DNA of 64,000 nucleotides, from the NCBI GenBank assembly GCA_003255025.1, contig QANY01000291.1:1-64000 (forward strand), in the 5' to 3' direction. This document shows, in pieces, positions 46,640 through 60,115 of the stretch. Position 1 is the first letter of the stretch; each line of letters begins with the position of its first letter. The DNA is from Datisca glomerata (Eukaryota; Streptophyta; Magnoliopsida; Cucurbitales; Datiscaceae). A model generated the notes under the pieces. That model searched no databases, was not told the origin of the DNA, and saw only the letters and a program-made list of their open reading frames with translations. The position numbers were made by a program, and so were the translations under genes.

Positions 46640-46967
46640 AAGAAGGGTACCTAGATTAAAGATTCTTATAAAGAATAGATAACTAAACAAGTCAGCATTT
46701 CAATAAATTGTAAAGAGACAGAAACAAGAAGATGATAATCTCATTCTCATTCACATACCTAAGAAATATCAGAATTAGACACATTTTAAACACTCCAAAC
46801 TCCACAGACCAATACATTCATTCGGGCCTCTAGTCTCCTCTACAATGCTCAGAAAAAAAAACCATTTTTTTTGCATCTACGCACAGAAAAATGTTCAATC
46901 TTTTTGCTTCTGAATCAAATGAATTTTCCAGATGATAATAACTATAGATTAAAAAAATGAAAAGTAA

Positions 46968-49260
46968 TCAGGGCGTGCGCATGTTGGAATCCTTGGATTT
47001 ATTCTCATCAGAAGATGGCCGGTTCTCCGAGTCAGATTGCCGGATTTCTTCGATCATTCTAACAACTTCTTCTATATTTGGTCTTAGCTCAGGCACCTTT
47101 GCCACACATGTCATTCCTATTTGCAACATCTGCACCATTTCTTCTTCTATATTCTGGTACCTCATCAGCTCAACATCAAATACCTCAGCTGTCCATTCCT
47201 CCCTTACCACTGACTGAACCCATCTCGGGAGATCAACCATTTCATCCCTCCCTGGTGACTGGACTGGAGCTTTTCCGGTCAGCATCTCAAGAAGGAGGAC
47301 GCCAAAACTGTAGACATCTGATTTATGAGTGTGTTTACGAGTTTCGATTACTTCAGGAGCACGATAGCCTGCAGCTCTAGAAGATGGGATGTTCATAAGT
47401 GGGGTAAGGCCAAAATCGGAGAGGTACGGATTAAGATCTTGGCTAAGAAGGACGTTTGAGGCCTTGATATTTCCGTGAGTGAATTTGGGTCCGCCCACGG
47501 AATGAATGTGAGCAATTCCCCTCGCGGTTCCAAGGGAAATCCTTACTCTTGAGTCCCAGTCTAGTGGAGTTCTTCCACCCTCCCTATTTCCTGTTGTTGA
47601 ATAAGATATGTAAATTCAGTATGAATAATATGTATAGGAAAGAACCTATCATAGGCTCATTGTAACGTGCAATACGAGTTACAAAATTTAGTGCAATATT
47701 ATGCTATACAATATATGTGAATGTTATCGATATGAGGAATCAGCAAACATGTATTGGAGTAATATGGTAATTTAATTGCTGTGCTTCAAATGATAGTACA
47801 TCCCAAATAACTTCTTAGTCTCCTCATAGTCACTGCTAGGTGGATGGCAAATCATTTTTGTCTCCTAGAGCAAGCACAGAATATATGAAACAGAAATCTA
47901 CAGTAAAGCGAACTTAATATTAAAGAGGAACTCAAAATAATAGAAACTTAACAAAGAAGATGACAAAATAATCCATACCGTGCAAGATCGTTGCCAGGCT
48001 TCCACCTGAGACATAATCGTAGACGAGGAGTTTTTCGTCTTTTGAGTAATAATAAGCTCGGAGTGGCATCAGATTTGTGTGTCGCCCAACCCTTCCGATA
48101 ATCTCCATCTGTTGTTCGAACTCTCTCTTCCCGACCACTAATTCCTTCATCCGTTTGACAACAACAGTTGTCGATTCTTCCAGAACAGCTTTATAAGCTG
48201 TTCCATAACTACCCTTTCCCAGCACTTCAGCTGAAGCCCTTAAGAGGTCCTCAAGATCAAAGTTATAAGAGCAACCTTCAAAGAATACCAGCTTGTTCTT
48301 CTCAGGTTCTTGCACGCCACTCCCAAACTCCTCTTTAGGCTTCTCAGTTCTCCCAACGCTAGAAGCTTTTCCTTTCGTTACACCAGTGCTTCCTCTCTTC
48401 TTCTTTTTGAAGCACCAAACCACCACAAAAAGAGCTAAAGCAACAAGAAGTAAGAATCCACCAACTGCAATGGCAATTATATATCTCATCTTCAGTTTTA
48501 ACTTGGAGCTCTCTCTTTTAGAAACTATGGCTGGAGTTGGAGTGTAAGCAGGAGCTGGAGATGGTGGAGGCAGGAAGGAGCAAGGTTTTATGGGCAGTCC
48601 GCATAAGAAGGAGTTACCTAGAAAGGATGAATTCGAGAAATTTTGAAGAGAGGATGGGATAGATCCATTCAGATGGTTGTAACTTAAATTCAAATGCTTG
48701 AGCCTGGGGAGGGTGAGAGTTGGTATGGGACCAGAAAGTGTATTATTCTGGAGGCTTAGCCCAGTAAGTTGGGTCAAATTGTTTATTGTCTGAGGAATTT
48801 GTCCCTGAAGAGAATTATATGATACATCTAATACATTGAGATTGGGGGAAAAGGAAGCAGGAATTTGGCCAGAGAAGTTATTATGCTGAAGGTATAGATA
48901 CTGGAGTGAAGGTAAGGAGGTTATATCTGCAGGTATATTCCCGTTAAGAAGGTTCGACCGAAGGCTGAGGATTCTAAGACCATCTAGCTTCCCTAGGGTG
49001 TTATCAGGGATGCTTCCCACAAGTCCTATCCCGGGGAGTCGGACAGCAAGCACATGAGCGCCATTGGGGGTGCAAGTAACACCCACCCAAGATGTGCATA
49101 CTTGTGTAGCATTGCTCCAGTTGAGACTACGACGATGAGGAACGGCAGAAACAAAGTCAAGAAGAGCTTGCTTATCAGATGCGAGATTGGCAATAGCAAG
49201 AGGAAAAAGATTAATTATGACAAAGAGGAAAGAAGCCACCAACGTAGAGCCGAACTCCAT
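46968..49260 (-). CDS. LRR receptor-like protein kinase, probable pseudokinase (LRR-III type)
   Basis: Exon 1 (47979-49260) and exon 2 (46968-47590) join across a GT-AG intron in phase 1 to give 634 aa. Order: signal peptide (residues 1-25), LRR N-terminal cap with SDKQALLDF and CTSWVGVTC, about five LRRs (70-205), a proline-rich stretch (228-245), one transmembrane span (260-282) with a KKKKR stop-transfer, and a kinase domain from about 340. The P-loop [11 protein letters not shown] and ATP lysine (VVVKRM, about 369) are present, as is DFG (486-488). The catalytic-loop HRD is replaced by HGN (466-468), so the proton-acceptor Asp is missing. This layout matches plant plasma-membrane 'probably inactive' LRR kinases of the At5g58300 type. 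They signal through partners; the ligand is unknown. The gene appears intact. Confidence 0.93.
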
Positions 49261-49296
49261 GGTGAGTTAATTACCTCACAGTCCTAAGACTGTAAA

Positions 49297-50975
49297 AGTG
49301 ATTAACAACTCTCCAGGCCTTGATGTTTACCTGGTTCAGCACAAACAACAGATTATAAGCTTAGGCCATCAGCAACAAGGTTCAAAAGTTATAGCCATCG
49401 ACATTATATTAGAAAACAGAAAAATAGATGACTACAGAAACAATTTATAATTTACATTTTCCGTATGCAAACTTCATGACGAGCAGAACTTTTCGCCAGT
49501 AATGAGCATATCTCTGTATATGTCCATTCACATACACAGTCACCATATACTTCACTGATTAAAAAACAACACGATCAACATATACTTTACCGATCTAAAG
49601 AAACAATGTGCAATTGTTGGACAGTTGATGGAAGTTAAGCAATATATTTGTGATAGACAGGTGAAGATCTTTTTTTCCAAGTATTCCCTTGTTTACCAAA
49701 CGCATACACTTACCAAAAAAGTAGAAGAAATATGACTCCATTCAAAGAGAGGACTTGAAAAGAGATCTGTCAAAGTACTGACTTTCACAGTGGAAACTCA
49801 GTCCCTTAACAGAAAACTAAGAGAAAAACCTACCATTAACTTTTCGGCATAGCATCACAGGAAAGAATTTACAGAACTCTCAGAAATTCTACTGATATAG
49901 TGAGCACAGCATTTAAGCACTTATTACCTTAACCCAGAACAATTTCACTAATTATAGTTACAGAAACATGTTGCAGAGGACTCACTATAACAGTGTTTCA
50001 CAATGAGCCGGGTTGTTGAGGTAATTAAGAAGAAGTGCTTTGATTTTTAATTAACTAGATGAAGTTGTTGAACAACCTCAGCCGTTTTTAACATCCAGTT
50101 AAAATGGCGTATGTTCTCTATGAAAGGAAAATGTTCAAACCACATTCATAAGTTTCTTGTGATCTGCAACAAGAAAAAACCTAATCAGAACATAAATTCT
50201 ACACGGAACTCATTTGGTTTTTCCTACAAGTTCACAGGTTTTCTTTTCTTAACGGTAGAAACCCGAAATGGAAGGTATTACAAGTTGAACAAAGCAGATA
50301 TGAAAACATTTACCTTAAAGAACCATTGCATCTAAAATTGAAAGTGTGAGGATAGTAAGATAGGGGGAGAGCTCAAACACAATTCCAAACAATGAGTCGA
50401 ATCAAATTACACACATTTTCCACACTGACGCAGATCTATAAGCCTAATTAGAAATCAGATTTAGATAAACCACAAAAGTCAGCCAAAACGAAAAAGAAAA
50501 TCAAGGGGAAGTTAGGAACCTGGAAGGCTTTAAACAATTGAAGCAGCACTTTTTCATCAGAGAAAACAGGCAGTAAAAGAGGTCGGAACCGGAGGAGCAA
50601 AAAACCAGAAGGAAAAGAGATGAAGAATGAGAATTATTTCTCAAGCCCAGGCGGGCATTGGCAGGTAAAGCTAGCAAGAGAAGCTTCAAAGTTCCATTAG
50701 CATTGATTGGAATTGCTACTGGTTTTAGTAAAAGAGGTTGAGAGAGCTTTGCTGTACTTTTTAATGGAAATGGAAAAAGGAGCTTAACTTATTTCAAAAA
50801 AGAAAAAAAAAAAAACTTTGGGGACTCTGAGACAAGAAAACAGATAAAGAAGAAAGGGAAATTTGGGAAAAAGAGAAAGGAAAAGCAGAGGAGCACTCAC
50901 TCTTCTCACTGTTGTATACAGCACTGTAGCTGTACAGCAGTAAGTAAGTGAGAGAGAATGTGCTTGCGCCACAGA
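49297..50975 (-). promoter_or_regulatory. Probable 5' UTR exon(s), leader intron and core promoter of the LRR kinase
   Basis: TTTTACAG at 49297-49304 is a good acceptor 37 bp before the start codon. A donor-like CCAG|GTTCC sits near 50515, and 50520-50950 is less AT-rich and CT-rich on the minus strand, as in leaders. AT-rich sequence at 50985-51020 could hold the TATA region. The leader intron would be about 1.2 kb. No upstream ORF of note was seen. Confidence 0.4.
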
Positions 50976-53900
50976 GGGGAAACCTTCTCTTTAATATTAC
51001 TTTTTTTAATTTATTAATCGTAGGTTGGTTTTATGTCACCGTCGGTGATACAGCGGGAGAATGATACCGTCTGAAAGTTCTAAGTTACGGATGTAAAGGG
51101 TAAGGTAATTAATTCTTGTAAAAAATCTCATAAAATATTATTTGTTTAAAAAATGACTTATCTTACTCTATGTTAAGCTTTACTTAAAAAATATAAAATT
51201 ATTAAATTTTAAATTAATATCATTTAAATAACGTGTAATATCAGAATTATCTCTTATTTTATTCTCAATATTCAAAAAACATTAAAACTAATTTTTTTTA
51301 TATCAAACTAAATTTCAACAAAACTCAAAAAAGTCAAGTCGACATATGTTTCATTAGAAAATAGTTGAATCAGATTGATCATAAAGAATAGACATGTTTA
51401 TCATTTTTCAAATTAGAAAAGTATTTGTGTAAACTTAACTCCGTCAATCAATCTTACTTAGTCAAGCTCATCTCCTTTCTACTATCTCCCACCCGCAAGC
51501 TCTCTCTCACCCACTAGATCTCTCTCCGCGTCCCAACTCTCCCTTCCAAATACTAAACATTCTCAACTCATACCTTAGCGCTCTCTCTCACTTGAAATAT
51601 TTTAATTTTTGAACCAAGGTATTCATAATTTTTTTTTGTAAAGTTTGGAAACTTTGAAATTTGACATTTTTATTTTTTTATGATCATATTTATGGCCGGT
51701 GTTATGTGTTGATAGCTTTAGAGATTTTATTTATGAATGTGTTAATAGCTTGTGGAAATTCTTTTATGAATATGTTAATAACTTCTGAATGTTTAAATGT
51801 CTAAATTCAAAAAAGTTATCCATTATTATATATTTTTATAGCTATATACCGTTTTTTTTTTGCGTTTTTTATTCGATGAGGGGATCCAATTTTTTTTTTT
51901 TTGTTTTTTTACTTCATAAGTTATAAGGAAATCATTTATTGAGATGACGATTTTAGTGTAGAGTGAAATCATATTTTAAAAATACGATTTAAATTTACAG
52001 ACAAAAATCTTTTCAAATATGATAACGGCCCACCGTGTTCTCATCTTTTCAATAAATATTTTGCTGCGTGGTAGAAATTAAAATTAGTCTTTTTTGAAAA
52101 GGATGATTTTAAACTGTCTAAAACTATGTTAGTTATTAAAAAAATTTCAAAATGTGAGAATTTTTTTTTAAAATAAAGTATTAGTGTGTCAAAAACCCAA
52201 TGATTTAATGGTCGAACATTTCAGTATCAACTGAGTGAAATTTACCATCCTTGCATTAGTTTCATCAAACTTTTCAATGAGCGTTTTTCTATTGTACAAG
52301 GTAAGGAGACAATCCGTGACATTAGAAAACTTAAAAAAATAAACGTAAATCACTAATTAACCTGAATTGAGTATAAACTGAATTAAACCCTTTAAATTAT
52401 GCCAAGTCCAAGGAGTAGAAAGATTCTTTTAAAGTTAAGGAATCCCTTTCTAAATGCATAAAATTTAGGGGGTGTTTATTTGTATTTGATTTATGGTCCA
52501 TGTTATGGTGGAGAGATCTATTCATGTCGGGGATCTAATAAGAAGAGATTTGTTCATTAAATCCTAACTATTTATGAAATTATGGAGATTAGGATCATCT
52601 TGACACAAACGTTAAGGTGAAAAGAAATCATTTTAATTTTTTCTTCTTTCTTTTTATTTTTTAATTTTTTTCTTAGGAATAATCTGAGCCGTCTATTTTT
52701 GTAATGGACGATCCATATTAATCCATAAAGAATCTAAATAGAGTATTATGTTTGACAGATCTAGACGATTGCTCAAATTTGAATGGTTTAGGCTTGTTGA
52801 AAACAAAAATTAAAAAATGATGGGTTTGTATGACTTTTTTTAATTTCACCTATGACATCTATGTTGTCATGTTTAAAAAAAAAAACAATGAACGGTTTTC
52901 ATTCAAAAGAAATCTCTTTAGATATGAGATATGAGATAATCTCGTATTTTCTCTTTTAATTTTATTTTTTTTTGAGAAATCATTTATTGTATACCACCAT
53001 ATATGGATCGCATTTAAAGTTACTAAGTTTTCTTTAAATAGCTTAAAATAAATATTTCTAGTCTCCAATTCATTAGAACTCGTCAATTTAGTGTGTGTCA
53101 TTCTCATTTCAGACAGTAAGATAAGTCACTATATGCAACATTTAATACTATGGATCCTTAGCCCAAAAAGTTGTTGGCAATAAAAACTACTCTGTAAATA
53201 GGCTTGTTTGAAAGTTCTTGTGACTGTTATTTTTACTGAGACCGGATATTCAAAATATAGTTGTCTGACTAAATCATAAAATCTTTGTCAAGATCGGAGA
53301 AATTCACAATGACCATGAGATAACGTACGTACTCTAATTTAAATATATAATTTGAGAGGAACAAACCCCAGACCCACGTAACCATTTGCGCTGCTGCACT
53401 CAAAATTTTCATAACCATTTTTGTACATTAAAAATAATATTATTTCACGTTGAAAAATAATTTATATTCATTTTCATATGAATGATTTGAATATGTGTTT
53501 ATCTATATTTTGAAACATTTTAAGATACACTTCAATATCTATTTCTAGTAGAATTATTTTTAAATATTAAAATGTGATTTTCCCAACAATAACATATAAT
53601 CAAATAAAGTGTAATTTAAAATAGTATTTTGACTTGATTTAAGTGATTTCAAACAAGACACTCTTCATCTTGGAGGTGATAGTTTATCGAGCTTCACAAT
53701 AAAATATATTTTTCTTTTGAAACAACAAATTAATATTATTGATTATATTATATGGTAATCACGTTTAAAATAGATGTATAGGAAAATTAGTCAGATCTTT
53801 AGATGTATTTTTCATAGATTACGAATGTCATCTAATGAATCATTATTATCTTCATTATTATCTTTGATCGTTAACTTCAGTGTTGGTGAGTTAATAATAA

Positions 53901-56486
53901 AACATCAATATAGCTCACATTTCACCATAACCTTTTAGGCAAGAATCGGCAAGAACACAGATCCAACCACTCCAAATTCTTTCGTACGTCTTTATTATCC
54001 AACCACCCTTACGTACCCCCAGCTAGCTATTACCCCAATTACTATATCTTATCTTTTATTTTTATTTTTTGAAGCATACTATACCTTATCTTTAATACCC
54101 AATCATGGATGCATTTAAAAATATTTTTTAAACTACAATTATTTTTAATATGTATATGGATGTGACTTATTTACGTACACTTCAATTATTTCTTGTATTT
54201 ACAAAGATTCAAGCCTTTACTTAGAGTAAAAAAAACCTTCAAAATTAAGATATTCACCGCTTGAACCAACTCATTATTTTTATATTTCATCGCCAATTAT
54301 GTAAATGCAAAAAAATTGAATTACATTTAATAGGACATTTTTTTAATTAAAATAAGTAAAATACCTAAGACTGACATGTCTTCTTTAAGAAGTACTGACC
54401 AAGATCAGAAGGTTTGAAGGTTATATGTAGAGGTGATGGTTTGCAATGTGTAATCAATTTGGGTGGAAGAGTTAGGATGGAATTTATTTTTTTATTCAAA
54501 ATTACTTTGTAATTTGGGAAAGTAAATATGATTGCTCGAATTCATTTACTTTAAATTTTGATAAAAAAATTTAAATTCAATGGATCAATTGTTGAAATCA
54601 TTATCGATTATGAAAGAAATTGATAACCAATTTATAATTTCTGAAATTGAAAAGATCATATCATTCAATATTGGTATCAAAGCCAAAATCAGATTTACCA
54701 ACACGTGTCCAACCCAATATAGATGAAATGAATTGTTTGCTTCCCGACTCACAATCCGATATTCGATGAATACGGGTAAAATGAGTAACTGTTATCCGAC
54801 TTATGATTAGAAGTGTGATGAATCCGTATGAAGTGAGTCGATGATTATCCGACTTAAAATTTAACGTGTAATAGGAAAAACTGTCGAAGTTATCTCACAT
54901 TAATTTTACTGGGAATCAGGAGATAAAATCTTTTTTAAAAAGCTAGTTTTTGGGGTTTGCTAGGCCCGTACTCCCGCCATCAACCTCATTTATTTTCAAA
55001 CGTAATAATTTACACTAGCATGGTGAATTGATTTGAAGTTAACTTTGAGAGCAAAAGATCCAAAATCAAGTCAGAAATGTAAGAAGAAGAAGTTCTAACT
55101 CTGATCATGATGTCTCAACTTCCATCAAGAAGCTCATAATGACCATATGGACTGCTTTGACTGTTGGAGAGAACAAGCATAGACCAGCTAATACCTTTAA
55201 ACAAATATATAAAAAAGGACAAATTCTATTTTACGGAATTATTGCAGCTGGGTAGTGTAAAAAAAACTCTCTTCCTTATATATTTATTGGCCTTTTTTTT
55301 CCAAAATTATTCTATAAATTTAAGTAAAGAAAAAAAGGCATAAAATGATATTGGGAATATACAAAAAGATTCGTCTTAACTATGTGAGTTGTAAAGCATT
55401 CCTTGAATATACAGCCAGAGATTCTTGTTGAGACAGCTTCCAAAGGGGGTTGGGCAAAAGTAGAAGATATTTTATGTATATATTGAAGTATACCAACTAT
55501 TCCGTACTAAATATATAATTATATTTATTTTAATATTTCTATATGACAAATTTAATTGCATGTAAATAAATTACTTTGAACAAGTATAACATAGAGAAGT
55601 GCATTGTATATTTACATTTTGAAAAATTGTCATGCATGTTGATATTGAAACATGATCCATTGTTGGATTATCTCATATGAGACTCAAATTTAATTATAAT
55701 TATAGCACACGACTGGAACTATAAGGAATGCGTCATTTTTAAATTGTTTTAGTAGATAATCAAACAAAAAAATTGTTGCAAGAATGATAGTCATGAGGGG
55801 ACTTTCGATTTATTTTCCTCTCAAAAATCTTAAACTAGACGTTCGTGAAAGCCATTGTTACGTGTGTTGTGAGGCGGTGACATAAAGGTCATGGAAGCTG
55901 GCAAACACATGTTGTGGTGAGAGCTCGTGGTAATGTTTGCGGAGAGCTTGATAGTGTGGCTCGTGGAAGTTATCGGTTATGGTTTCGTGGAAGCTCGTTG
56001 TGGTCCTATATGCAATGTTCGAGCTCTCTCTTTCTCCATTTCTCTCTTTGTCTGAGCTTTCTCTATGTTCCTTCTCTTTTTGTCCGAGTTATTTTTCTGA
56101 AATCAAGACCGTATATAAATATCTACACAAATGATACAATGTAAATTCAAACTTTATAAATATTTACACAATTTTAAATATAATTTTCATGAAAATTGTT
56201 GTAAAATCTAACCGGTTTATTTAAAAAATGTACAGTTCATATTTAATATTATAATAAATTTTACACAGACAATCACGATTTGAGAAACATGATCTTTCTA
56301 TAAGGGACCCCAACAGTAGGATCTATTTTCACACACTTGACAGAAAGCTTAACCTACTACCAAAGTCTAGTGGTACCTAAACGTGGTCCCCGCATAATCT
56401 GATTTTGAGGTGGTAGAGGGTAAGAGATATCACTTCTGTTAATCCAACCATGTCAAAAAAATCTCTAATACTTGTGCAATAATCTT
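50976..56486. other. AT-rich intergenic DNA
   Basis: Long A/T runs and only short chance frames. A pyrimidine-rich leader-like patch at 51460-51600 (CTCTCTCTC, CCGCGTCCCAACTC) and a GC-richer patch at 55860-56060 (GCTCGTGGTAATG, GGCTCGTGGAAG, TTTCGTGGAAGCTCG) have no supported coding sequence. Confidence 0.5.
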
Positions 56487-56636
56487 AGATTGATTAAGTT
56501 ATTAATTAAATTTTAAATAATTAATTGATATGTTAATTATTTAAAAATTAATTTAATGAATTATAAAATATCAATTTATGAATGATTCTCACACATCACA
56601 CTTAAAATTTAATTAATATAGAGTTACTCATTTTTT
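56487..56636. repeat. AT-rich dispersed repeat, second copy of 2567-2712
   Basis: TTAATTAAATTTTAAATAATTAATTG, GTTAATTATTTAAAAATTAAT, AATTATAAAATATCAATTTATGAAT and CACACTTAAAATTTAATT occur in the same order as at 2.57-2.71 kb. Confidence 0.45.
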
Positions 56637-58639
56637 AATAATTTCTTGTAATATACTTTATAATATATTATATTTATATTTTGAGTAGAGAAAATGAGTT
56701 GATTTTTAAATTTAAAAAATGCACGCATGGCAACAAAAACAAATGATTCAAAATGTTAATATACTTTTAAAATCGAGTTTGTTTTTTTTAATAATTTGAC
56801 CAAAGAGGACCCAAGGTTGAATGAAAAATTATGACTATTTTGAATTCGAATAAGACATCATACATTTTTTAATTATGCATAAAAAGATAAAGTTGGTAGA
56901 AAGTATACCTTTACAACGTGGTCTTTGATTCATTGTTTTAAACTTCTTCAAAATGCAAGTGAAGGCCATGCTAGGAGAAATTATAAGCACAAGGTGGTCA
57001 TGATTAATTCTCCTGATGATTGTCACCGATAATTATACCTATTTTTGTGGGACCGTCTTCTTACAAGTACATTCCTTTTAAATTTTATTTTAAATTAATA
57101 AAAATACAATCAAATGCCTCTCAATAATTTTTTTTTATTTTGTTTAAAGGTGTCTTGTATCGTCTGATTTGGTCCCATCAATACTAGCTATAAAGCTATA
57201 GTTTCACTCTCTTTATCAACATGTAAAACAAGCAAGTCACTGAAAAATTTATTCAATGAACTTTCAAAGTGTTGGGTTATAAAGACTTTGGTTTTAAGGG
57301 TTTGCTCACTATCATGTTTAACGTTCGAATTTTAGTTGGCCAAAACAATTATTTGGTGGGGCCATGTTGTAGTTAAAACCAAAAAACTTTTAACGAATAA
57401 TGCACGTGTCTTCTAAAATTAATCAGAATGATAGTAAGCTAATCTTATATATATACCGTTTTTTCTAACGTTTCAGTTGATGATATATATAACCACCAAA
57501 TAAGTAAGAATAATTTTTAGTTTTCCAGCATCAATTAAGAGGTTATGCAAAAAAAAATCAACAAAAAGAGAAGCTTTCCGGTTGTACAAAAGAGACATGG
57601 ATTATAAAAGGAGGAGGTGGAGGAGATGGAGCCGTAAGATCAATTACTGTAATAGAATCTCAACAGGAAATAATGTTCAACATTTTTAAGTTATTAATTC
57701 AAATCTGCTTAACACATGTTAAATGATAAATTCGATGACTTTTCTTATTTTATTTTTCAGTCCAATCAAATTGGATCACTATGTTTTTAATAATAGGTAA
57801 CTCAGGTAATCTTATATTCAACCGAACATGTTCAAAGAAATATGAGACAATCTTGAGTGGAAGAAAGTTAAAATGAAGAAAGTGAAGAAAAGGGAATACA
57901 AATGCAACAGACGGGATAGACATAATTGTGGTCAATGATTCATGTCGATTCTATACGTGAAATGTCTCTATTTGTCTTGGAGTACTCCGAGAATCTTTCA
58001 TGCCCATGGCCAAACCCATCCTCTTCAAATTTAAATCCCTATATCCACTTCGCTACCTACATATTCCTTTTGGCTGAATTAGTTTTGCTAGTTATATTTT
58101 TTAGGTTATGTTTTGTTTGGAAGAATTTTAATATATTAAAAATTAAAAAGCACTATTTTAAATTATATTTGTTTGACAAATATTCTAGTTTGACACACAC
58201 ATTTTTGTATTTAGTGACGAGAAATATAAATTAAGTGTTTCCTAATATATTTTCATATAAAAATATGTTTAATAACACATTTAAAAGTTTTTAATTGTGA
58301 CGTCAATAAAATAATTTTTTCATTGTGATTCGGCCAATTTGTACATATCTATGGGCTTTCTCAATTTTCATTACATTCTCTAAAACAACTTATTCACCTA
58401 ACCCAAAACCCTCATTACATTCAGATATAAACCTAGACACATAAAATCACACATTTGTGACGACATTGATCTCCCACGTTGGTCAATATCTCCACCGCAT
58501 TTAACTACCAATTAATTTAGACAAAAGTCGTCACTCTTCAACATTACAAAAGCCAACTCACTAATTTATAAATCGTCTTCAGCGCGAATGGAGTCCTCTC
58601 ACTAAGACTCTTTACAACATAGGGTATAGGTTTTTTGGG
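56637..58639. other. AT-rich intergenic DNA
   Basis: I see no gene, RNA gene or complete repeat here. Frames such as that at 57926-58234 lack codon-use or motif support. Confidence 0.5.
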
Positions 58640-59910
58640 ATAGAACCCCCTCTCATCTCAATGATGTCATCCCTCCTCTCTCTCCCTCTCCCTCTCTCGC
58701 TCCCTCTCTTTCTTTCCCTCTCTCCCTCCCCCCTCCCCATCTCTCTCTCGTGTGGTTACCATTCCCTATTCCTGCAGTTGAGAAGCCTCAAGCTCTGCCC
58801 CCTTACTCAACCTCTATAAAAAAAATAACCTCGCCATAACCACACAGAAGGGTAACGAGATTCAATTGGATGGTCACGCTTCTTCGAGAACGATTTTTCC
58901 CTCAATTCGAAAACTGGTTCCCTGAGTCCAAAGACACTCCCCTTGCCTTGATAACAAACCCAACGCTAAAAGAAGACCTCCTACATGCATGGGAACCATA
59001 ACAAAAGAAGGAAGACCTTTTTTTTTATAGAGGTTGAGTAAGGGGGCGGAGCTTGAGGCTTCTCAACCGCAAGAACAGGGAACAAATCCTCAAAAAAAGG
59101 AATGAGTTCGTAATGACTACTACCCTTACTATAGAACAAAGCAAGGGATTGAGCTGCGCAAAAGTCTTTGCGCGTTAGCACTTGACTAATAACATAGAAA
59201 GAGGCGAGCCAAAACCTACTCCTAAGAGGTGGCAGCTATCGAGGTACTAGTAACTACCGTGTGGTGCCTTTCTCTTCTTCTCTAATGGTTGTCGGTCTTC
59301 GTGGTCTTGAATAGTGGTTCCTCGGTTTCCTTCAGGTCTCGATGCCGCATCTTCTGGTCTTGGTTCCTTTCGGACATGCAGATGGTTCCTATCTCTTTCC
59401 TTCTTTTATTCTGTTTCCTGTTCATGTAGGAGGTCTTTTTTTAGCGTTGGGTTTGTTATCAAGGCAAGAAGCCAGATCACGAAGTGACTGAACTCCCTTT
59501 TGAGCTAGCTGCATTGGTTATGCCGATAACAACATATTCTCTAGCAAAAGAAATGACATAGACTAGACCTCTTCTACCGTGTCAAGAGGAAATCCTGATC
59601 CCGCATTTGAGAAAGTTTAGCTATGCCCACAGCTCTTTCAAAGGAAAGCAGTCTTCTCAAGAAGAAAGTCACAATCACACCACTATTATAGTTGCTCTTA
59701 GGCTCTCTATTTGCTTGCAATGCCGGCTCTTCGCCTTTAGTTAGAAATAGAAGTAGAGGACGCCCTTTGCCCCACGTTTAAGAAAAAGTCAAAAGTATGG
59801 ATTAAGTAAGAAAAAGATTGAGAAAGAAAAACTTGGTTACGGGATCCGAAGGTTAGGCCGACTACTTTGAGTATAGCTACACCTAAAAAAATGGATTCCT
59901 ACCCTCTTTC
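58640..59910. other. Organelle-like (probably mitochondrial) DNA insertion
   Basis: Composition changes sharply to about half GC, with texture typical of plant mitochondrial intergenic DNA (for example AGAAATAGAAGTAGAGGACG and GAGCTAGCTGCATTGG) and no nuclear gene structure. It contains two inverted-repeat pairs: 58757-58825 with 59017-59083, and 58941-58990 with 59424-59469. The left edge has a CT-rich tract at 58674-58750. Origin is inferred from texture; no mitochondrial gene was recognised. Confidence 0.4.
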
Positions 59911-60115
59911 TCTCTCTCTCTCTCTCTCAAAACTGTAACTTTTCATAACCTCATATTTATAGACTCTTTCAAAACTGTAAATTCTCTCTCTCAAAACTGT
60001 AACTTTTCATAACCCCATATTTAGACTCTTTCAAAACTGTAGCGTCTCTCTCTCTCTCAGAACTGTAACTTTTCATAACCCCATAATTACATACTCTTTC
60101 AAAACTGTAACATTT
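59911..60115. repeat. Minisatellite with CT microsatellite cores, about 3 units of 60-65 bp
   Basis: Unit: CTCTCTCTCAAAACTGTAACTTTTCATAACCCCATATTTA-AGACTCTTTCAAAACTGTAA. Starts are near 59914, 59984 and 60045. Units contain variable (CT)n cores. Confidence 0.85.

Noticed and set aside
47078..47380. Plus-strand 100-aa ORF
   Set aside because: Antisense shadow of the kinase exon.
58981..59181. 66-aa protein in the organelle-like segment
   Set aside because: It spans one arm of an inverted repeat and matches no organellar gene known to me.
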